A DNA stretch of 64,000 bases from Megachile rotundata. Taxonomy: Eukaryota > Arthropoda > Insecta > Hymenoptera > Megachilidae. The position numbers and the translations under genes are program-made. Of this stretch, positions 46,991 through 59,400 are shown one piece after another; position 1 is the first letter of the stretch, and each line of letters begins with the position of its first letter. The stretch covers positions 3,968,001 to 4,032,000 of the forward strand of contig NC_134988.1 in assembly GCF_050947335.1 (NCBI RefSeq), in the 5' to 3' direction. The notes under the pieces were generated by a model. That model did not search any database, was not told the DNA's origin, and saw only the letters and a list, made by a program, of their open reading frames with translations.

Positions 46991-49900
46991 CTATAAATAA
47001 ATAAATAAGTAAAAAGGTGAATACATAGATAAACAAAGAAAATAATTAAATATACAAATAATTATAACAAACGACTCAAATAACCGCAGAAAAATATGGT
47101 CACGTAAAACGTCGGTTTTCAAGCAGGGTCCCTAAAAAAGAACGCCGTTCACGGTCACAATCCAGTTTTTTTCGTGTCTTCGTGTAACGACCGATTAAAT
47201 CAATCGAGTGAGGTGGTCACCACTATTTTGCAGGCCGTCAATGACCGTTACGGCACAGTAACGAACTGCAGGCCGGATCGTTAGGGTGATGAATCGGCAC
47301 ACGAAGGGTTGGCTGCACTGGATACAGGCTGACACACCGGATGACGAAGGATGTGTGTAAATCACACACGTACCAGGTGACTCGAACGATGACTTCCTGG
47401 AGTCCGGCCAAACATGGACGAACAGCTACAGCAAAAAGACGGAAATAGAGTGGAAAAGACTCGAGGATACATGAGTACAAACTTTCATGCTTAAAAGCAC
47501 TGCAACATCTACCTTTTCCACCTTGTTAACTGTTATGTTGCAATGTCTCATTCAATTTCATGCATTTTAAGGGGACAGGTAGTTATATGACTTTTCGAAA
47601 ACTGACGGGTCTGAGTTTGCTGTTATTGTAACAGTGTTGCCTTTTTACACCTGGTTTGGTGATGAACGAGAGATGGTGTTACATGCGTTCTGCATGCAGC
47701 GTTGCCAGATTTTTCGTACAATTTTCGGAAAAGTAATGGCCACACAGCATACAGAAATTTATTTACCACGTGAACTTGGTAGTAAAGTATAGAATAACGT
47801 TCCTTACATTGCTGCGTCTTTATCTATTCACACGTACACACTATGGTGGCCCTTAATTATAGAGCACGACATTATTTTTCGACTTCTTCATGGTCGCACA
47901 CAAAATATAACAAATTTCAATTTTAATTCGATTTTAATAGTCATCAATTTTTGTGTATGACTATTAAGAAAAATTTATAAGGGCTAATCAAGACTTTTAG
48001 AAAATATATCAACTTTTGAACAAAGTGTATACAGCTCCCAGTTTTTCAGCAGTTACATTACACAGTGGGTCAAACGCAAGGTTACACATCAAATTTAACG
48101 CTAAAATTTAATGATTTTGTGTATATTTTTGACAGCCGAATGCAAGTGCTAGTATTACACGTGTTGCATTTTTTAACACGTGTTATAGTTATATTTTTTA
48201 TTACAAAATATTCACTGATATTTTCAAAATAAATGTGCACATATCCGTACTGAAATTTATGAACATATACCAGAAAAACAGTCACGTTTTTACATTTAAA
48301 TTTTCCCCAAAAACAGTTATGTTATAGAAACGTTATTGTTTTTTTTTTACAAACGTAAGGGAAACATTACAAGATCAATAGGAACATTATATGAATGCAT
48401 AATTTGTCTTAGATTCTGGATCGTCGAATTGTATATCATTATCATCTCATTATTTGTTAATAAACATTGAAAATAACACAGTAAATAATAATTAATGAAG
48501 AAAGAAGTCAAGGTTTGAAACATCGGAAATTGCTCAAGCTGCGTCCCGTGAACGTCAATTGCTCTAACCTAGCACCACCTCATTTGTATCTGTCCAAACC
48601 TGTCACGTGTTTTTGCACCGTTTTATCGATAATATACAAAAATAGATGTGGGAAGCAATGATGACATGGGCTAAACTTTCCACCTTTATTTTTCATTTAA
48701 ATCAAGGTAAATTATAACCTATTCTACAGCTAAATATGCCTACTCAAGCGCGCTGGTATTGGTCACATCCGAAACAATCTCTCAATGATATAAAAATACT
48801 TGAAATTCATAGCTGTGTTGTGTTACATTTTGCTCATCTTTGTAGCAATCGTATTACTGAATATTAACATAATATAATTGAGTCATTACAGCGTGTTTCA
48901 CAGTAAACTTTCCGCCTTTGAATGAACCTCATTGCACTCCAAAACTTATTTAAAGACGAAAAGTTTGGACCCGCAAACCTGTATTTTGCCTGATTTTATC
49001 GATAATTTTACCCCTCAGACACAAGATAGCGAAGCTACACGTTCTTTTTCTTAAAATTATATGAAACATATAAGTACTTTAGCTTATTCCAGTTACTAGA
49101 AACATCCAATTTATAATTTCGTTTATAAACCTGCGAAAAAGTTCTGTTAGAAGTACGAAATAAGTGAGCAATAAAAGTTATATATACAAAATATTTCTAA
49201 ATTCTGCATTATTTTATACAAGTTGTTAATATTTCAAAAATTAAATACGTTTATTGAAATTTGTAGTAAATGCACATACCGTAATTAATTACAAGATAAC
49301 GGTGTTGTTTCATTCGCTATCTTCGTATTTTCCTAAAAGCAGAATTAGTGCAAAATACCCTATATTTATTTTACATATGTATTACATTTATTATAAACGT
49401 TAAATCGGTATTTATATGTAAATTCATGTTTCCTTCGTTCCGCAACAAGAGTTTTTTGTAGACTATGCAGTAATGGGGGGTCGTGCAGTACTAGCAGCAC
49501 CAAGTTTTTTTGCTGTAACTTGGCTTTGTCTCGGTAAAAATCAAATTAAACAAAAGTGACTCGTAACATAAATGAAGGGAGGAAAATTGTTTTTCTAAAA
49601 TTCGAGTATAAAAAGTTATAATCTACAAAAATAAATGCTTTATAATTTATAAAAAATAATTGTCATTCATTATTAATTAATTCTTTAGTCTATAAATTTT
49701 CATCTTTAAATTATTAGTATTAAATTATTAACTACTAATTATTAACGTCAACAAGGACACACTCAAACATTACAAAAGAGGATTTATATTACAAATTTCT
49801 ATTGAAAAACATCAGACATGAGTCAATTAATATTTTCTTTCTTTCTACACTGAACTGTAATTTATTTAAATCCTTTTAGTGTACTAATATTAATTTAAAA

Positions 49901-50106
49901 ATTAGTAATTATTTAAAATACATTACAAAAACTCTCAAATATAATTTTCTCAATAACCTCTTCTCATAAAAGTGTAAAAGCGAATATAGAAACAGGTTAT
50001 ACCTGTCCATACGTCAATAGAGGTGATGTTTGAATATATTTTAATTATAATATACGATATTTGAGTCTTTAATGGTTACTCGAATTGTGGAAACATGTTT
50101 GACTAA

Positions 50107-50158
50107 TCAACAGCCATAATATTATACATACTTGGGATATACCGGTTTTCATCCGCTG
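50107..50158 (+). pseudogene. truncated 5S rRNA pseudogene
   Basis: TCAACAGCCATAATATTATA, then CTTGGGATATACCGGTTTTC and ATCCG follow the 5' half of the intact 5S genes (ACTTAGGAAATACCGGTTCT) with an insertion. The 96 bp of upstream sequence, starting ATACGTCA at 50011, match those before the 61.85-kb gene, with the same spacing. The internal promoter and 3' half are lost. Confidence 0.65.
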
Positions 50159-50529
50159 CAACGTATACATGTTTATGTATTTCATATAAACTGTCAGAGC
50201 AAATCATATTAAATTATATTTCGGTATTAGAAAAAGATATAAAGTGCGAAAACTAAAACGGCAGTAGATGCGATTCTTTTAAAAGAATTGATCTCTGTTT
50301 TTAAGAAAGATGATCATATGAAGATCAATGGCAGTAAGAAATGAAGAAAGAACATAGAACAGCATACATTAGAATGATATCATAATATTCTATCATTTAT
50401 AAAATTTTGAGCATGTATAGAGAACAAAAAAAGGAAAAAAGTTTTAGAATAAACTATTACTATATTATAAAGTATCATTTTTCATTTTTTAGTAGTTCTA
50501 GAAGATGAAGATTTAAACATGTCTGACCA

Positions 50530-50649
50530 GTCAACGGCCACACTACTTAGGAAATACCGGTTCTCGTCCGATCACCGAAGTCAAGCTAAGTTGGGCGTGG
50601 ATAGTACTTGGATGGGTGACCACTTGGGAACTCCGCGTGCTGTTGGCTT
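50530..50649 (+). rRNA. 5S ribosomal RNA
   Basis: 120 nt with the standard 5S landmarks: GGTTCTCGTCCGATCACCGA (loop B/C region), AAGCTAAGTTGGGCG (A box), GGATGGGTGACC (intermediate element and C box) and a 3' end CTGTTGGCTT pairing with the 5' GTCAACGG. A TTTTT terminator follows at 50651-50655. It differs from the 61.85-kb copy at a few positions (GGGCGTGG for GGGCGCGG, GACCACTT for GACCGCTT, ACTCCGCG for ACTGCGCG). It is transcribed by Pol III via TFIIIA. Confidence 0.92.
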
Positions 50650-50878
50650 CTTTTTACTGTTTTTTACTTATAAACGTCATTGAATAAGATTATTCGGAAG
50701 GAAGCATTTATCCCAAAAATGCCAAAATAGCTTCGTAAATATATATAATATCTATTACTAACGGCGGGGTTTTGTTGGTAGGGTTCCGAATAACCAACTG
50801 ACTTGTTGCGCTGTAAATACACGTTTTTATTTTATGCTTTAAACTACTATATACAATATATACAAACTTTACAATATA

Positions 50879-53179
50879 CAGGGTGTCCCGTAACTAGTGT
50901 TACTCCCTGAAAGGGGTGGTAGAGGACGTCATTCTGAACAAGATTTTCCTTTGCGAAAATGGGGTTTGAAGCTTCGTTTTTGAATTATTAAGGAAAAACA
51001 CGGACCAATCAGAGCGCGAGGATTTCGCGCGTCGAGAAGCGGGAGCGACAGCTTGAAGTCCAGCGGCTGAACGCGAACGCGATCAAGAGTCTTTGCCTCG
51101 GAACAGTCTAAATATCCAACGCGAAGTCTTTACATCGAAACTCAATTAAATAACGAACAGAATAATTAAAAGTATTGTTTATTTATTCATTCATCATGAG
51201 GGAGGAACGAAATTAATTATGCGTAATTAATGCAAGTTACGCAAATGAAATTTATTGAATATTGCCATTCGTTATCGATGAAGAATGTGAAATTAAATAT
51301 TGAAAATTTTTTATTTTACTTCTAACAATAATATTAGTCAATGAATTTACTCATTGTAATGAAAAATAATTATTCAGTTCGCAAAAAAAGAGTTTCAATT
51401 TAATATCTAATAAATGTATTAACCGGTCTACCTTACATTCACAGGAAATTTATTAAAATAGCACTCACCCATTGTTTGAAAATAATCCTGTTTGAAAATA
51501 ATCCTTCAATGAAAGCGTTGGGGGTCCTGAGTCGTCCCGCTGATCATGACCTGCCGTAACATCGGCACCGTACACCACAGCTGACAGCACTCAGAGGTCA
51601 CTGCACTGACTTCAGTTCACAATACGATCATTTTCACTGTCATTTTTCAGCAAATCTTTTCAACTGCTTTCTTCACGCCGCGGTTCGCGTTTGTAAAGCG
51701 AAAATTCACTCACGGTTCCCGAGTCAGTCTATCGAAACAACCCATTTTTTAATAAACGAGAAACATTATCCGCGTTATATCGCGTTTGGTCTCATTTTAA
51801 TCGGGAAAACGTCACCAATATGTTTAAAAGATTTTAACGCGCTTCTGCCCAAACGGTAAAGCGGCACTACTTTTCGCGACCATTCTCGTGCGGAACGCGA
51901 AACACAACTGCCGAACAGAATATGCAGCCGTTTTTCTAAAACAGTTGAACGTTCTTGACGCGGCGACGAGCCGTGCTATTGCGAACGTTTCTGGAAAAAT
52001 ACTACACAACTGAATATCTACGACACGATATTACCGATGTATTGTTATGGGTGTAGTATTTTTCCAGAAACGTTCGCAATAGCACGGCTCGTCGCCGCGT
52101 CAAGAACGTTCAACTGTTTTAGAAAAACGGCTGCATATTCTGTTCGGCAGTTGTGTTTCGCGTTCCGCACGAGAATGGTCGCGAAAAGTAGTGCCGCTTT
52201 ACCGTTTGGGCAGAAGCGCGTTAAAATCTTTTAAACATATTGGTGACGTTTTCCCGATTAAAATGAGACCAAACGCGATATAACGCGGATAATGTTTCTC
52301 GTTTATTAAAAAATGGGTTGTTTCGATAGACTGACTCGGGAACCGTGAGTGAATTTTCGCTTTACAAACGCGAACCGCGGCGTGAAGAAAGCAGTTGAAA
52401 AGATTTGCTGAAAAATGACAGTGAAAATGATCGTATTGTGAACTGAAGTCAGTGCAGTGACCTCTGAGTGCTGTCAGCTGTGGTGTACGGTGCCGATGTT
52501 ACGGCAGGTCATGATCAGCGGGACGACTCAGGACCCCCAACGCTTTCATTGAAGGATTATTTTCAAACAGGATTATTTTCAAACAATGGGTGAGTGCTAT
52601 TTTAATAAATTTCCTGTGAATGTAAGGTAGACCGGTTAATACATTTATTAGATATTAAATTGAAACTCTTTTTTTGCGAACTGAATAATTATTTTTCATT
52701 ACAATGAGTAAATTCATTGACTAATATTATTGTTAGAAGTAAAATAAAAAATTTTCAATATTTAATTTCACATTCTTCATCGATAACGAATGGCAATATT
52801 CAATAAATTTCATTTGCGTAACTTGCATTAATTACGCATAATTAATTTCGTTCCTCCCTCATGATGAATGAATAAATAAACAATACTTTTAATTATTCTG
52901 TTCGTTATTTAACTGAGTTTCGATGTAAAGACTTCGCGTTGGATATTTAGACTGTTCCGAGGCAAAGACTCTTGATCGCGTTCGCGTTCAGCCGCTGGAC
53001 TTCAAGCTGTCGCTCCCGCTTCTCGACGCGCGAAATCCTCGCGCTCTGATTGGTCCGTGTTTTTCCTTAATAATTCAAAAACGAAGCTTCAAACCCCATT
53101 TTCGCAAAGGAAAATCTTGTTCAGAATGACGTCCTCTACCACCCCTTTCAGGGAGTAACACTAGTTACGGGTCACCCTG
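50879..53179. mobile_element. 2.3-kb palindromic transposon, two 1,129-bp arms
   Basis: The left arm 50879-52007 and right arm 52051-53179 are the same length and appear almost identical in inverted orientation, around a 43-bp spacer. Termini are CAGGGTGTCCCGTAACT and AGTTACGGGTCACCCTG, flanked by TA (50877-50878, 53180-53181). No transposase is inside; the 61- and 65-codon frames at 51824-52009 and 52037-52234 are mirror images of one another. It is a non-autonomous fold-back element of the CAGGGTGTCC family. Confidence 0.93.
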
Positions 53180-53380
53180 TATATAGACTTTACCTGTAAA
53201 TACACGAAACGACAATTTATGTTAATTATTCTATTTTCCCTTTCAACTTCCGCTCAATCTGTCTCTCGGTTATTTTTATCTTCTGTCTTTCTAACGGTTC
53301 TATGCGTTTTGTTGTTTTTCCCTCTCTTTCTCATTACCTGTCTCTACCTGGCGAGACCTCTAAGTAAGTATCCTAATAGC

Positions 53381-53432
53381 GCGCGCGGAGCCTACTCCGC
53401 GCGCCAAATCTTAAAGAGAATATATTCTCTTT
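53381..53432. repeat. two adjacent hairpins
   Basis: GCGCGCGGAG-CCTA-CTCCGCGCGC (53381-53404) is a GC-only 10-bp stem. It is followed by the perfect palindrome AAAGAGAATATATTCTCTTT (53413-53432). Neither is explained by a repeat I recognise. The T-rich ending might act as a Pol III terminator, but there is no promoter box before it. Confidence 0.6.
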
Positions 53433-53696
53433 ACATATATACGTCACAATTTATAAATCGCTGGATGTACTGACTCACGCACATTCAGCAACTGCGTCTT
53501 CGATAAAAAAATGATTGGACCTTGTAACCGGCGATGAATTCTAACCGGGGTGCGGGTTTATTCGAAAGAAATTAATCTTAAGAATAATGATTTGAGATAG
53601 GTCGTGTCCGTACGTTGCGTTGGCACGATAATATATTTTAACGAATAATCTATTCGCAATAATATGCATCCGAAAACGAATGATGCGATCAAAACA

Positions 53697-53788
53697 TTAT
53701 AAAATGCGTCCGAAACGTTGACGCTATAAAATTCTAAGTCCGATACGATTGACTTGAATTCTACGTCCGAAGCGGTTGACGCACATTT
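53697..53788. repeat. 36-bp-period repeat cluster A, 3 copies
   Basis: TCCGAAACGTTGACG, TCCGATACGATTGACTTG and TCCGAAGCGGTTGACGC occur about 33-36 bp apart. The same motif returns in four copies at 54955-55095. Confidence 0.65.
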
Positions 53789-53796
53789 GTTTCTAT

Positions 53797-54954
53797 TGTT
53801 ACGTCCCGGATGGTACCTTTGCTAATATAAATATGAAGGTCCGGAGTCGCTCTTAAATTGACAATCTTTTAGATCACGCAGTATGTACACCCGTCGTATG
53901 TCAGGGATCCCAGGGTGTACAAGTATGACACAGTACTTACCCGAAGCTTCCTCCTTAACTTTTATAATAGATTTCTCGTCTCGGATCCTTAGGTAGTAGA
54001 TCCTTCACTGTGATCTTCTCCACAGGTGAATTAATAGGTAATAACCGATACTTAACTTCGCGGATGACTGGTCGCGGAGTAGGAGCTAGACAGGGTAGGT
54101 CGTTTTCTCCCCATGAGCCGACTAGAAATGCAAAGGTATCAAACACATCATATGCGCACCGTGCGGCTGTCTCTGCACCACCGTGGCGATGTGGACTAAC
54201 TATCTCGACTTCGCAATATAATGGTTCTCGTGCGGCTATGTCTCGCACCATCAGATCCAGTGTAATCGAGTATACGTATTTTAAATAATCAAAAGCTCTT
54301 AAAGAGATCTCTTTATTAGGAAATAATTAAAGGCGAATATAACTAAATATAACATGTATTCAATACTAATACAAATGAACTTAGAATTGTAATATAAATG
54401 AAACGCGTAGTTTGGAGTTGGAAGGAAATGGGTAGAATTGGGATGGGAACTAGCAAAGACCAGCACGAGGGGATCGAACCCTGTGACTAGTTGGACTGCT
54501 ACTGCTCGTGAGGCTACTCGAATTGGGCTTTTTATATTGCCCGGCGGTGTCAGAAGAGAAGATAAAGGAGAGATTAGTTATGATCTGTTATTGCCTGGAG
54601 ATTGTGTGAAGTAAATAGTGGTTCGTGGAATTAGATAAAGGTGTACATGGCAGGATGTTTAGTTTAAGATAAAGGGTGAATTTGAAGACCTAGTAGTAAA
54701 GGAATGTGAAATTTATGCTATCTTATTTATAACGCGCGCGGGACTGTGTCTTATAACTAATTATGTGAGAAATGCAGTATGTCTATGTGTACTTAATAAT
54801 AATAATAATCCAAAGACAAATAATCCTTAACCCTTTCGCTACGGCAGGCCCGTCCGCCGAAGTAGCGTCACTGAACAGAACGCTCGTACCCAAAAGTCGT
54901 GGCGTGGATGCTGCGTAACTAGATTAAACGTGGTCGCACGACGTCACACTATCC
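53797..54954. other. LTR-like block of uncertain identity
   Basis: TGTTACGTCCCGG at 53797 resembles the start of many insect Gypsy LTRs, and TAATATAAATATG follows at about 53822 as a TATA-like box. Inside is a 98-codon minus-strand frame (54251-53955) with PHRHGGAETAARCAYDVFDT and LPINSPVEKITVKDLLPKDP that I cannot place. A downstream TGGACTGCTACTGCTCG block precedes GGGATCGAACCC. No LTR end or target duplication was found. Confidence 0.3.
53955..54251 (-). CDS. unknown 98-codon frame
   Basis: The composition is unlike the AT-rich background (charged, Pro/Arg-rich; C-terminus DPRREIYYKS). I recognise no domain. Upstream sequence in the same frame stays open for a few codons (TLDL), and no ATG lies near the 5' end, so it could be an exon or a retroelement coding scrap. 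An overlapping plus-strand frame (54010-54288) is its shadow or vice versa. Kept only because composition and length stand out. Confidence 0.2.
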   Translation of the reverse strand: MVRDIAAREPLYCEVEIVSPHRHGGAETAARCAYDVFDTFAFLVGSWGENDLPCLAPTPRPVIREVKYRLLPINSPVEKITVKDLLPKDPRREIYYKS

Positions 54955-55095
54955 TAGATCTGAAACGGTTGACCTGTGTGCTTGTATCTAAATCCGAAAC
55001 GCTGACATGTGTACTTTATTCTATTCTAGGTCCGAAATGGTTGACCTGTATACTTGATTCTACATCCAAGACGGTTGACATTTGTACTTTATTCT
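54955..55095. repeat. 36-bp-period repeat cluster B, 4 copies
   Basis: Units of the form CTARRTCCGAAACGGTTGAC followed by CTGTGTACTTTATTC recur four times. Same motif as cluster A, 1.2 kb away, in the same orientation. Confidence 0.7.
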
Positions 55096-56281
55096 GACGA
55101 TACGTCTTCGTCATGACTTCCTCGAAACGTCGGAAGTTCAAGGAGGCATGTTGATTGGTTCTCATTAGAAACGTTGATTTGTTAATCAACATGCCCTTTG
55201 ACGTTGGGTCTACCCTCTTTTGCGCCCTGAGTGTGCCGCTTTTGAAAGATGGTTGGAAAAATACCGATGAGTACGAGAGGATTTCGAAGGTCGGCAATGC
55301 CGGGGTTCTTTCCCTCCAGGTGACACACACGTTGTCCCAAAAAGTACCGCTATGAAAGGACCAAGGTCCGTCCTCGGTGACCTTTCGGGAAAATCCCCGC
55401 TTATGATGGAGTAGTTATTGAAGGCGAAATGAGAGTTAGAAATTTTAAAGGCATTGTTCGAAAAAATGTAAAACTAAATTGCCGGCGATGGCTAAAAACT
55501 GTCTTCAAAAATAACTGTTAGTCTTGAACCCATCATAAACTACCTACGAAATTCTTGCGTATTATGTTCCGTCGCACATTCGAAACACTGGATTCTTATC
55601 GACCTCAAGTATTATGTCATTATGATACAAGACCCGTCATCAACCCCGGAATTGGCATCCGTGTGGAAGTTGACTGAGTTGTTTAGAAGGGCTACGGCCA
55701 CAAATGGTCAGAATAGAAAAATGAACATCTAAACTCGTACGAATTATTGACGGTAGGAACTACTGGCTACAGCGCTCACCCACAACAATGAGGCCAAAAT
55801 TAATGACCGTAGGCAAACGTTTCGAGAGCGAATGAGATAGTGCGAAATGCGTGATATAGTTGTTATTGTCGTTATTATTCTTAATAACCTCGCAACCAAG
55901 TCAAAACGATTACTCTTCACGCTCGCTCCAAAAACAACCGCATCGATGTCTAATCGATGTATGTACATAATCGATATACCGTCATGCTCACATATTGCAT
56001 TCACTATATGGTGTCCAAAATAAAAGATACATAATTATGTTAATATATAAAAAATGTTTACATTACCGTAATATTCATTTGAACTGAACAATTTACCCAT
56101 TTAACATTCTAATGTATCATTAAAATTAGTCGCAATATCGCCTTGTAACGGGGTTAGTAAAAAACTATATAAGTGAAGTAACCTCTGTATGAGTGTTAGC
56201 ACAGGTCTCCTATATTTCAGCCTGTATAATTAAATATAGTATCAATGTTATTTAAGTTTCCATCTAACATTTCATCTATCA
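55096..56281. other. unassigned DNA
   Basis: GC-richer, repeat-free text at 55,100-55,400 and 55,740-56,010. Frames up to 104 codons on opposite strands overlap and show no known motif. Nothing assigned. Confidence 0.4.
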
Positions 56282-56404
56282 AATTTTTTTTTTTTTTTTA
56301 TTTTGAAACCTCAAATGAGGTTTATATGTACATGTGTTTGCGTGATAGTGTTTACACAAAAATATTCACATTTCGGTTACATTGTGGTTTCGAATACATT
56401 ATTG

Positions 56405-59400
56405 CTAAATTTGTAGTTTACATTGCTTTAGGAACGAAAAAACATACATACACGCTTGAATGTTCGGTTTGGCCACTATTACTTCTATACTGAGTGGTAA
56501 CTGAAGTCTCACCTTTAATAAATTCTTGATTAGCGTCGTTCTTTGCGAATCATAGACACTACATTGCCAAATTACATGATTCAGATCTTCACTTTCCTTA
56601 TTGCATTTACATTTTGGGTCCTTAATGATATTAACACGAGCGAGAGAAGCTGCTAGATTATAGTGATCACTTCTAATGGGATTGATTGTAACAATGAATT
56701 CCCTACTGTAGTTATTGCTTGCGTACCACGGTTTATCGCTGCTGCTGTAATAATGTTGAAAGTATTTTTTACCTTTAGTGAGGCCCTGTTCCTTAATTAT
56801 ATTTATAACATTTTGTTTGGCTCTTTTTCTGAGTAATTCGTGGGTGTCGGTGAATGGTATCTTCGGTACGTCAGTAGAGTTAGAGCATGTGGAAGTCTTG
56901 GCAAGGTTATCGGCTATCTCGTTCCCAAGTATGCCAATGTGTGACGGGATCCAGTAGAATTTAACTATTTTTTTGTTTGGGCTATTTGTGATAGATTGGA
57001 TATATTTTTTCTTAATCTCTAAGATAAGCCGGTTAGTTTTAACAGATATTTTGGTAGATTGAAGACTTTGAAGAACACTTAAAGAGTCAGTAAAAATGTA
57101 AACTTCATGATTTTTAATGCCTAGTGCAATGACCATAGCATGATTCAAAGCTTCGCATTCTGCTGTGAACACGGACGCATCCCTGTCTATGCTTCTTACC
57201 ACTTCGACACCTATAACTGGACATATGCAGGCTGATCCGACGCAGTTATTATCTGAGATCTTGCTCCCGTCTGTATATATGGCAACTGCGTTATTTTCAT
57301 TTATGAATTCATTTATTTTTTGGGTGGGGTTTTCCGTCCGTCTGAGATTGGCACCCAGGTTAGTATCGAAGGGAATTGTGGTGATAAGCGTTTCAAAGTC
57401 ATATCTGTAAATGTTGTAGCTGTGACAGGTTTCTATTTTTTTTGCAAGTTGAGTTGCCTGTGTAATGCACCGGTCGATGATCGTATGCTGTTGTTGTGGT
57501 TTGTTTTTCGTAATGGCACTATAACTTTTTATTGCTTTGTTTGGGAAGCAGTTAGTGTTAGATAGAATTTTGGTTAAGTATAAGTCGCATTAGCATGTTG
57601 TCCGCTCTTTTATTGGCATAAGTTTGGATTCAGCCAACAGAATATTTGTTGGGGTGCTTCTGCGGTATCCTAACGCCATTCTAATAGCTATGTTTTGAAT
57701 GTTTTCCAGTCTTTGCAAGTCTTTTTTACATTTCGGGAAGTATATGAAAGAGCCGTAATCGATAATCGATCGAACATAACTTTTATAGATAGCGACTAGC
57801 GTTTTAGGACAGGAGCCCCACCACGTACCCTTTAGAAATTTAATTATGTTAAGCGCTTTCATACATTTTTTTTGAACTTGATCAATTTGAGAAGCAAACG
57901 ACATTTTGTAGTCAAATGTTAGGCCAAGGAAATGAACGGTTTCGCTAGATTTTATAGTATGATCGCTAATTCTAATTTCAGTGCTTCCAGGAGGTATTTT
58001 TTTGCTGTTGAAATGTAAGTATGTAGTTTTGCTTGGTGTAAGTATTAGGCCCAAGTTTGATAGGTTTTCTGCGATTGTTTTGACGGCTTTTTCTAAGGAT
58101 CTTTTTCCTCTTTTCGTAGATGAGACTTTTAAGTAGACTGCTATATCATCAGCAAACTGTGAGATTATTACGCTTTTCTGCAGGTTTGCTGCAATGCTTT
58201 GAGTGTATAATATATATAGTATGGGGCTGAGGACACCTCCTTGGGGAACACCCTTATGGAGTAACCTGTAGTTTTCTTCCAGGTACTCCGTGAAGATATA
58301 TCTTTCATGTGTTAAAAATTTAATAAATTTTATCACGTTTTGAGAGCATCCTATCGACGCGAGTTTAATTAGTAGTATATCAATATTTACGTTATCGAAT
58401 GCTGCCTGTACATCCAGGAAGGCTGCCAAAACTTCCTTTTTTTCGCTAAATGCCTCGTTGATTTTTAACATCAGGGTGACTGCATTATCCACGCACGATC
58501 TTCCTTTCCTGAAACCTTGTTGACTGTTTGGAATTATGTTGTGATATTCAACCCACCATTGTAGCCTATTTTGAATCAATGTTTCAAATAATTTACACAC
58601 ACAGGATGTAAGAGAAATCGGACGTAGGCTTAGTCCGTCCGCTTTTTAAATAAAATGGATATACGACTTTTTCCAGCTGGAAGGATAGTAAGTTTCTTCA
58701 TACATTTGGTTAAAGATGTCAAGCAGTAATAGTTTGAACTTGAGTGGTAGGTTTATCAACATCTCATTGTCAATGCCATCCATTCCAGGGGCCGATTTCG
58801 TGTTTTTATGTTCCAATGCAATATTAAGTTCTGTAAGATTGAAGTGTGTGTCAAAGAAGCTATTTTGCGAAGCTGGTGGAATCCAGTTAGGGTCTGTTTG
58901 AGCCCATGGAGGGCTTATTTTTCTGAGAGCATCTTCTATTTTATTGCCGTTTTGTAGGTTCTCAGTCCAGTGACGTGTGTTTGTTTTGGCCCATTTATTT
59001 TTGAAGATTTTGCACTTATTCCACACAAAGGTAGGATCAATCCAGAGGTTGATGCTTTCTGCGAATTTTCTAAATGAATCCCTTTTTTTCTTTTTCAAGG
59101 TTTTCTTTGTTGTAGCTGCGACCTTTTTGTATTCTATAAAGTCATGTAATTGACCCGTATGTTCCCATTTTTTATGTGCCGCGCGTCTGAGTCTTATAAC
59201 TTTGTCGCGATCCAGGTCCCGCCACGGAACCGGGTTTTTTTTATTTAAAACACATTTTGTTTTCTTGGGAGTACTACATTCTATTGCTTCTATTATTTTT
59301 TTCTCAAACATATTGTATTTATCGTGTGAGGAGAGCAGATCATAAGTAGGCAGCAGGAATTCAGCATAGCTATCTTCGAGTAGAGTTCTATACTTATTCC

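Larger units (their letters stand above)
45104..50106. other. AT-rich non-coding DNA
   Basis: No gene recognised. It includes tandem duplications at 46050-46285 and 46694-46990, a 99-bp inverted-repeat element at 46505, and a short shared MITE edge at 47843. A GC-richer patch at 47,100-47,480 has an 80-codon minus frame without known motifs. Confidence 0.45.

Noticed and set aside
47238..47480. 80-codon minus frame in a GC-richer patch
   Set aside because: Cysteine-rich by composition but without a recognisable domain. No splice signals or homologous repeat could be seen.
51824..52234. Mirror-image frames of 61 and 65 codons, on opposite strands
   Set aside because: They exist because the element is a palindrome. 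They have no motif and no start preference.
54450..54540. Possible tRNA or tRNA-derived SINE (minus-strand GGGTTCGATCCCC B box)
   Set aside because: The T-arm-like word is good, but no acceptor stem pairs, no convincing D arm or anticodon arm could be drawn, and no poly-A tail or duplication flanks it.
55016..55355. Overlapping 66- and 104-codon frames
   Set aside because: The minus frame begins in unique DNA and runs into the 36-bp repeat cluster. No motif supports either one.
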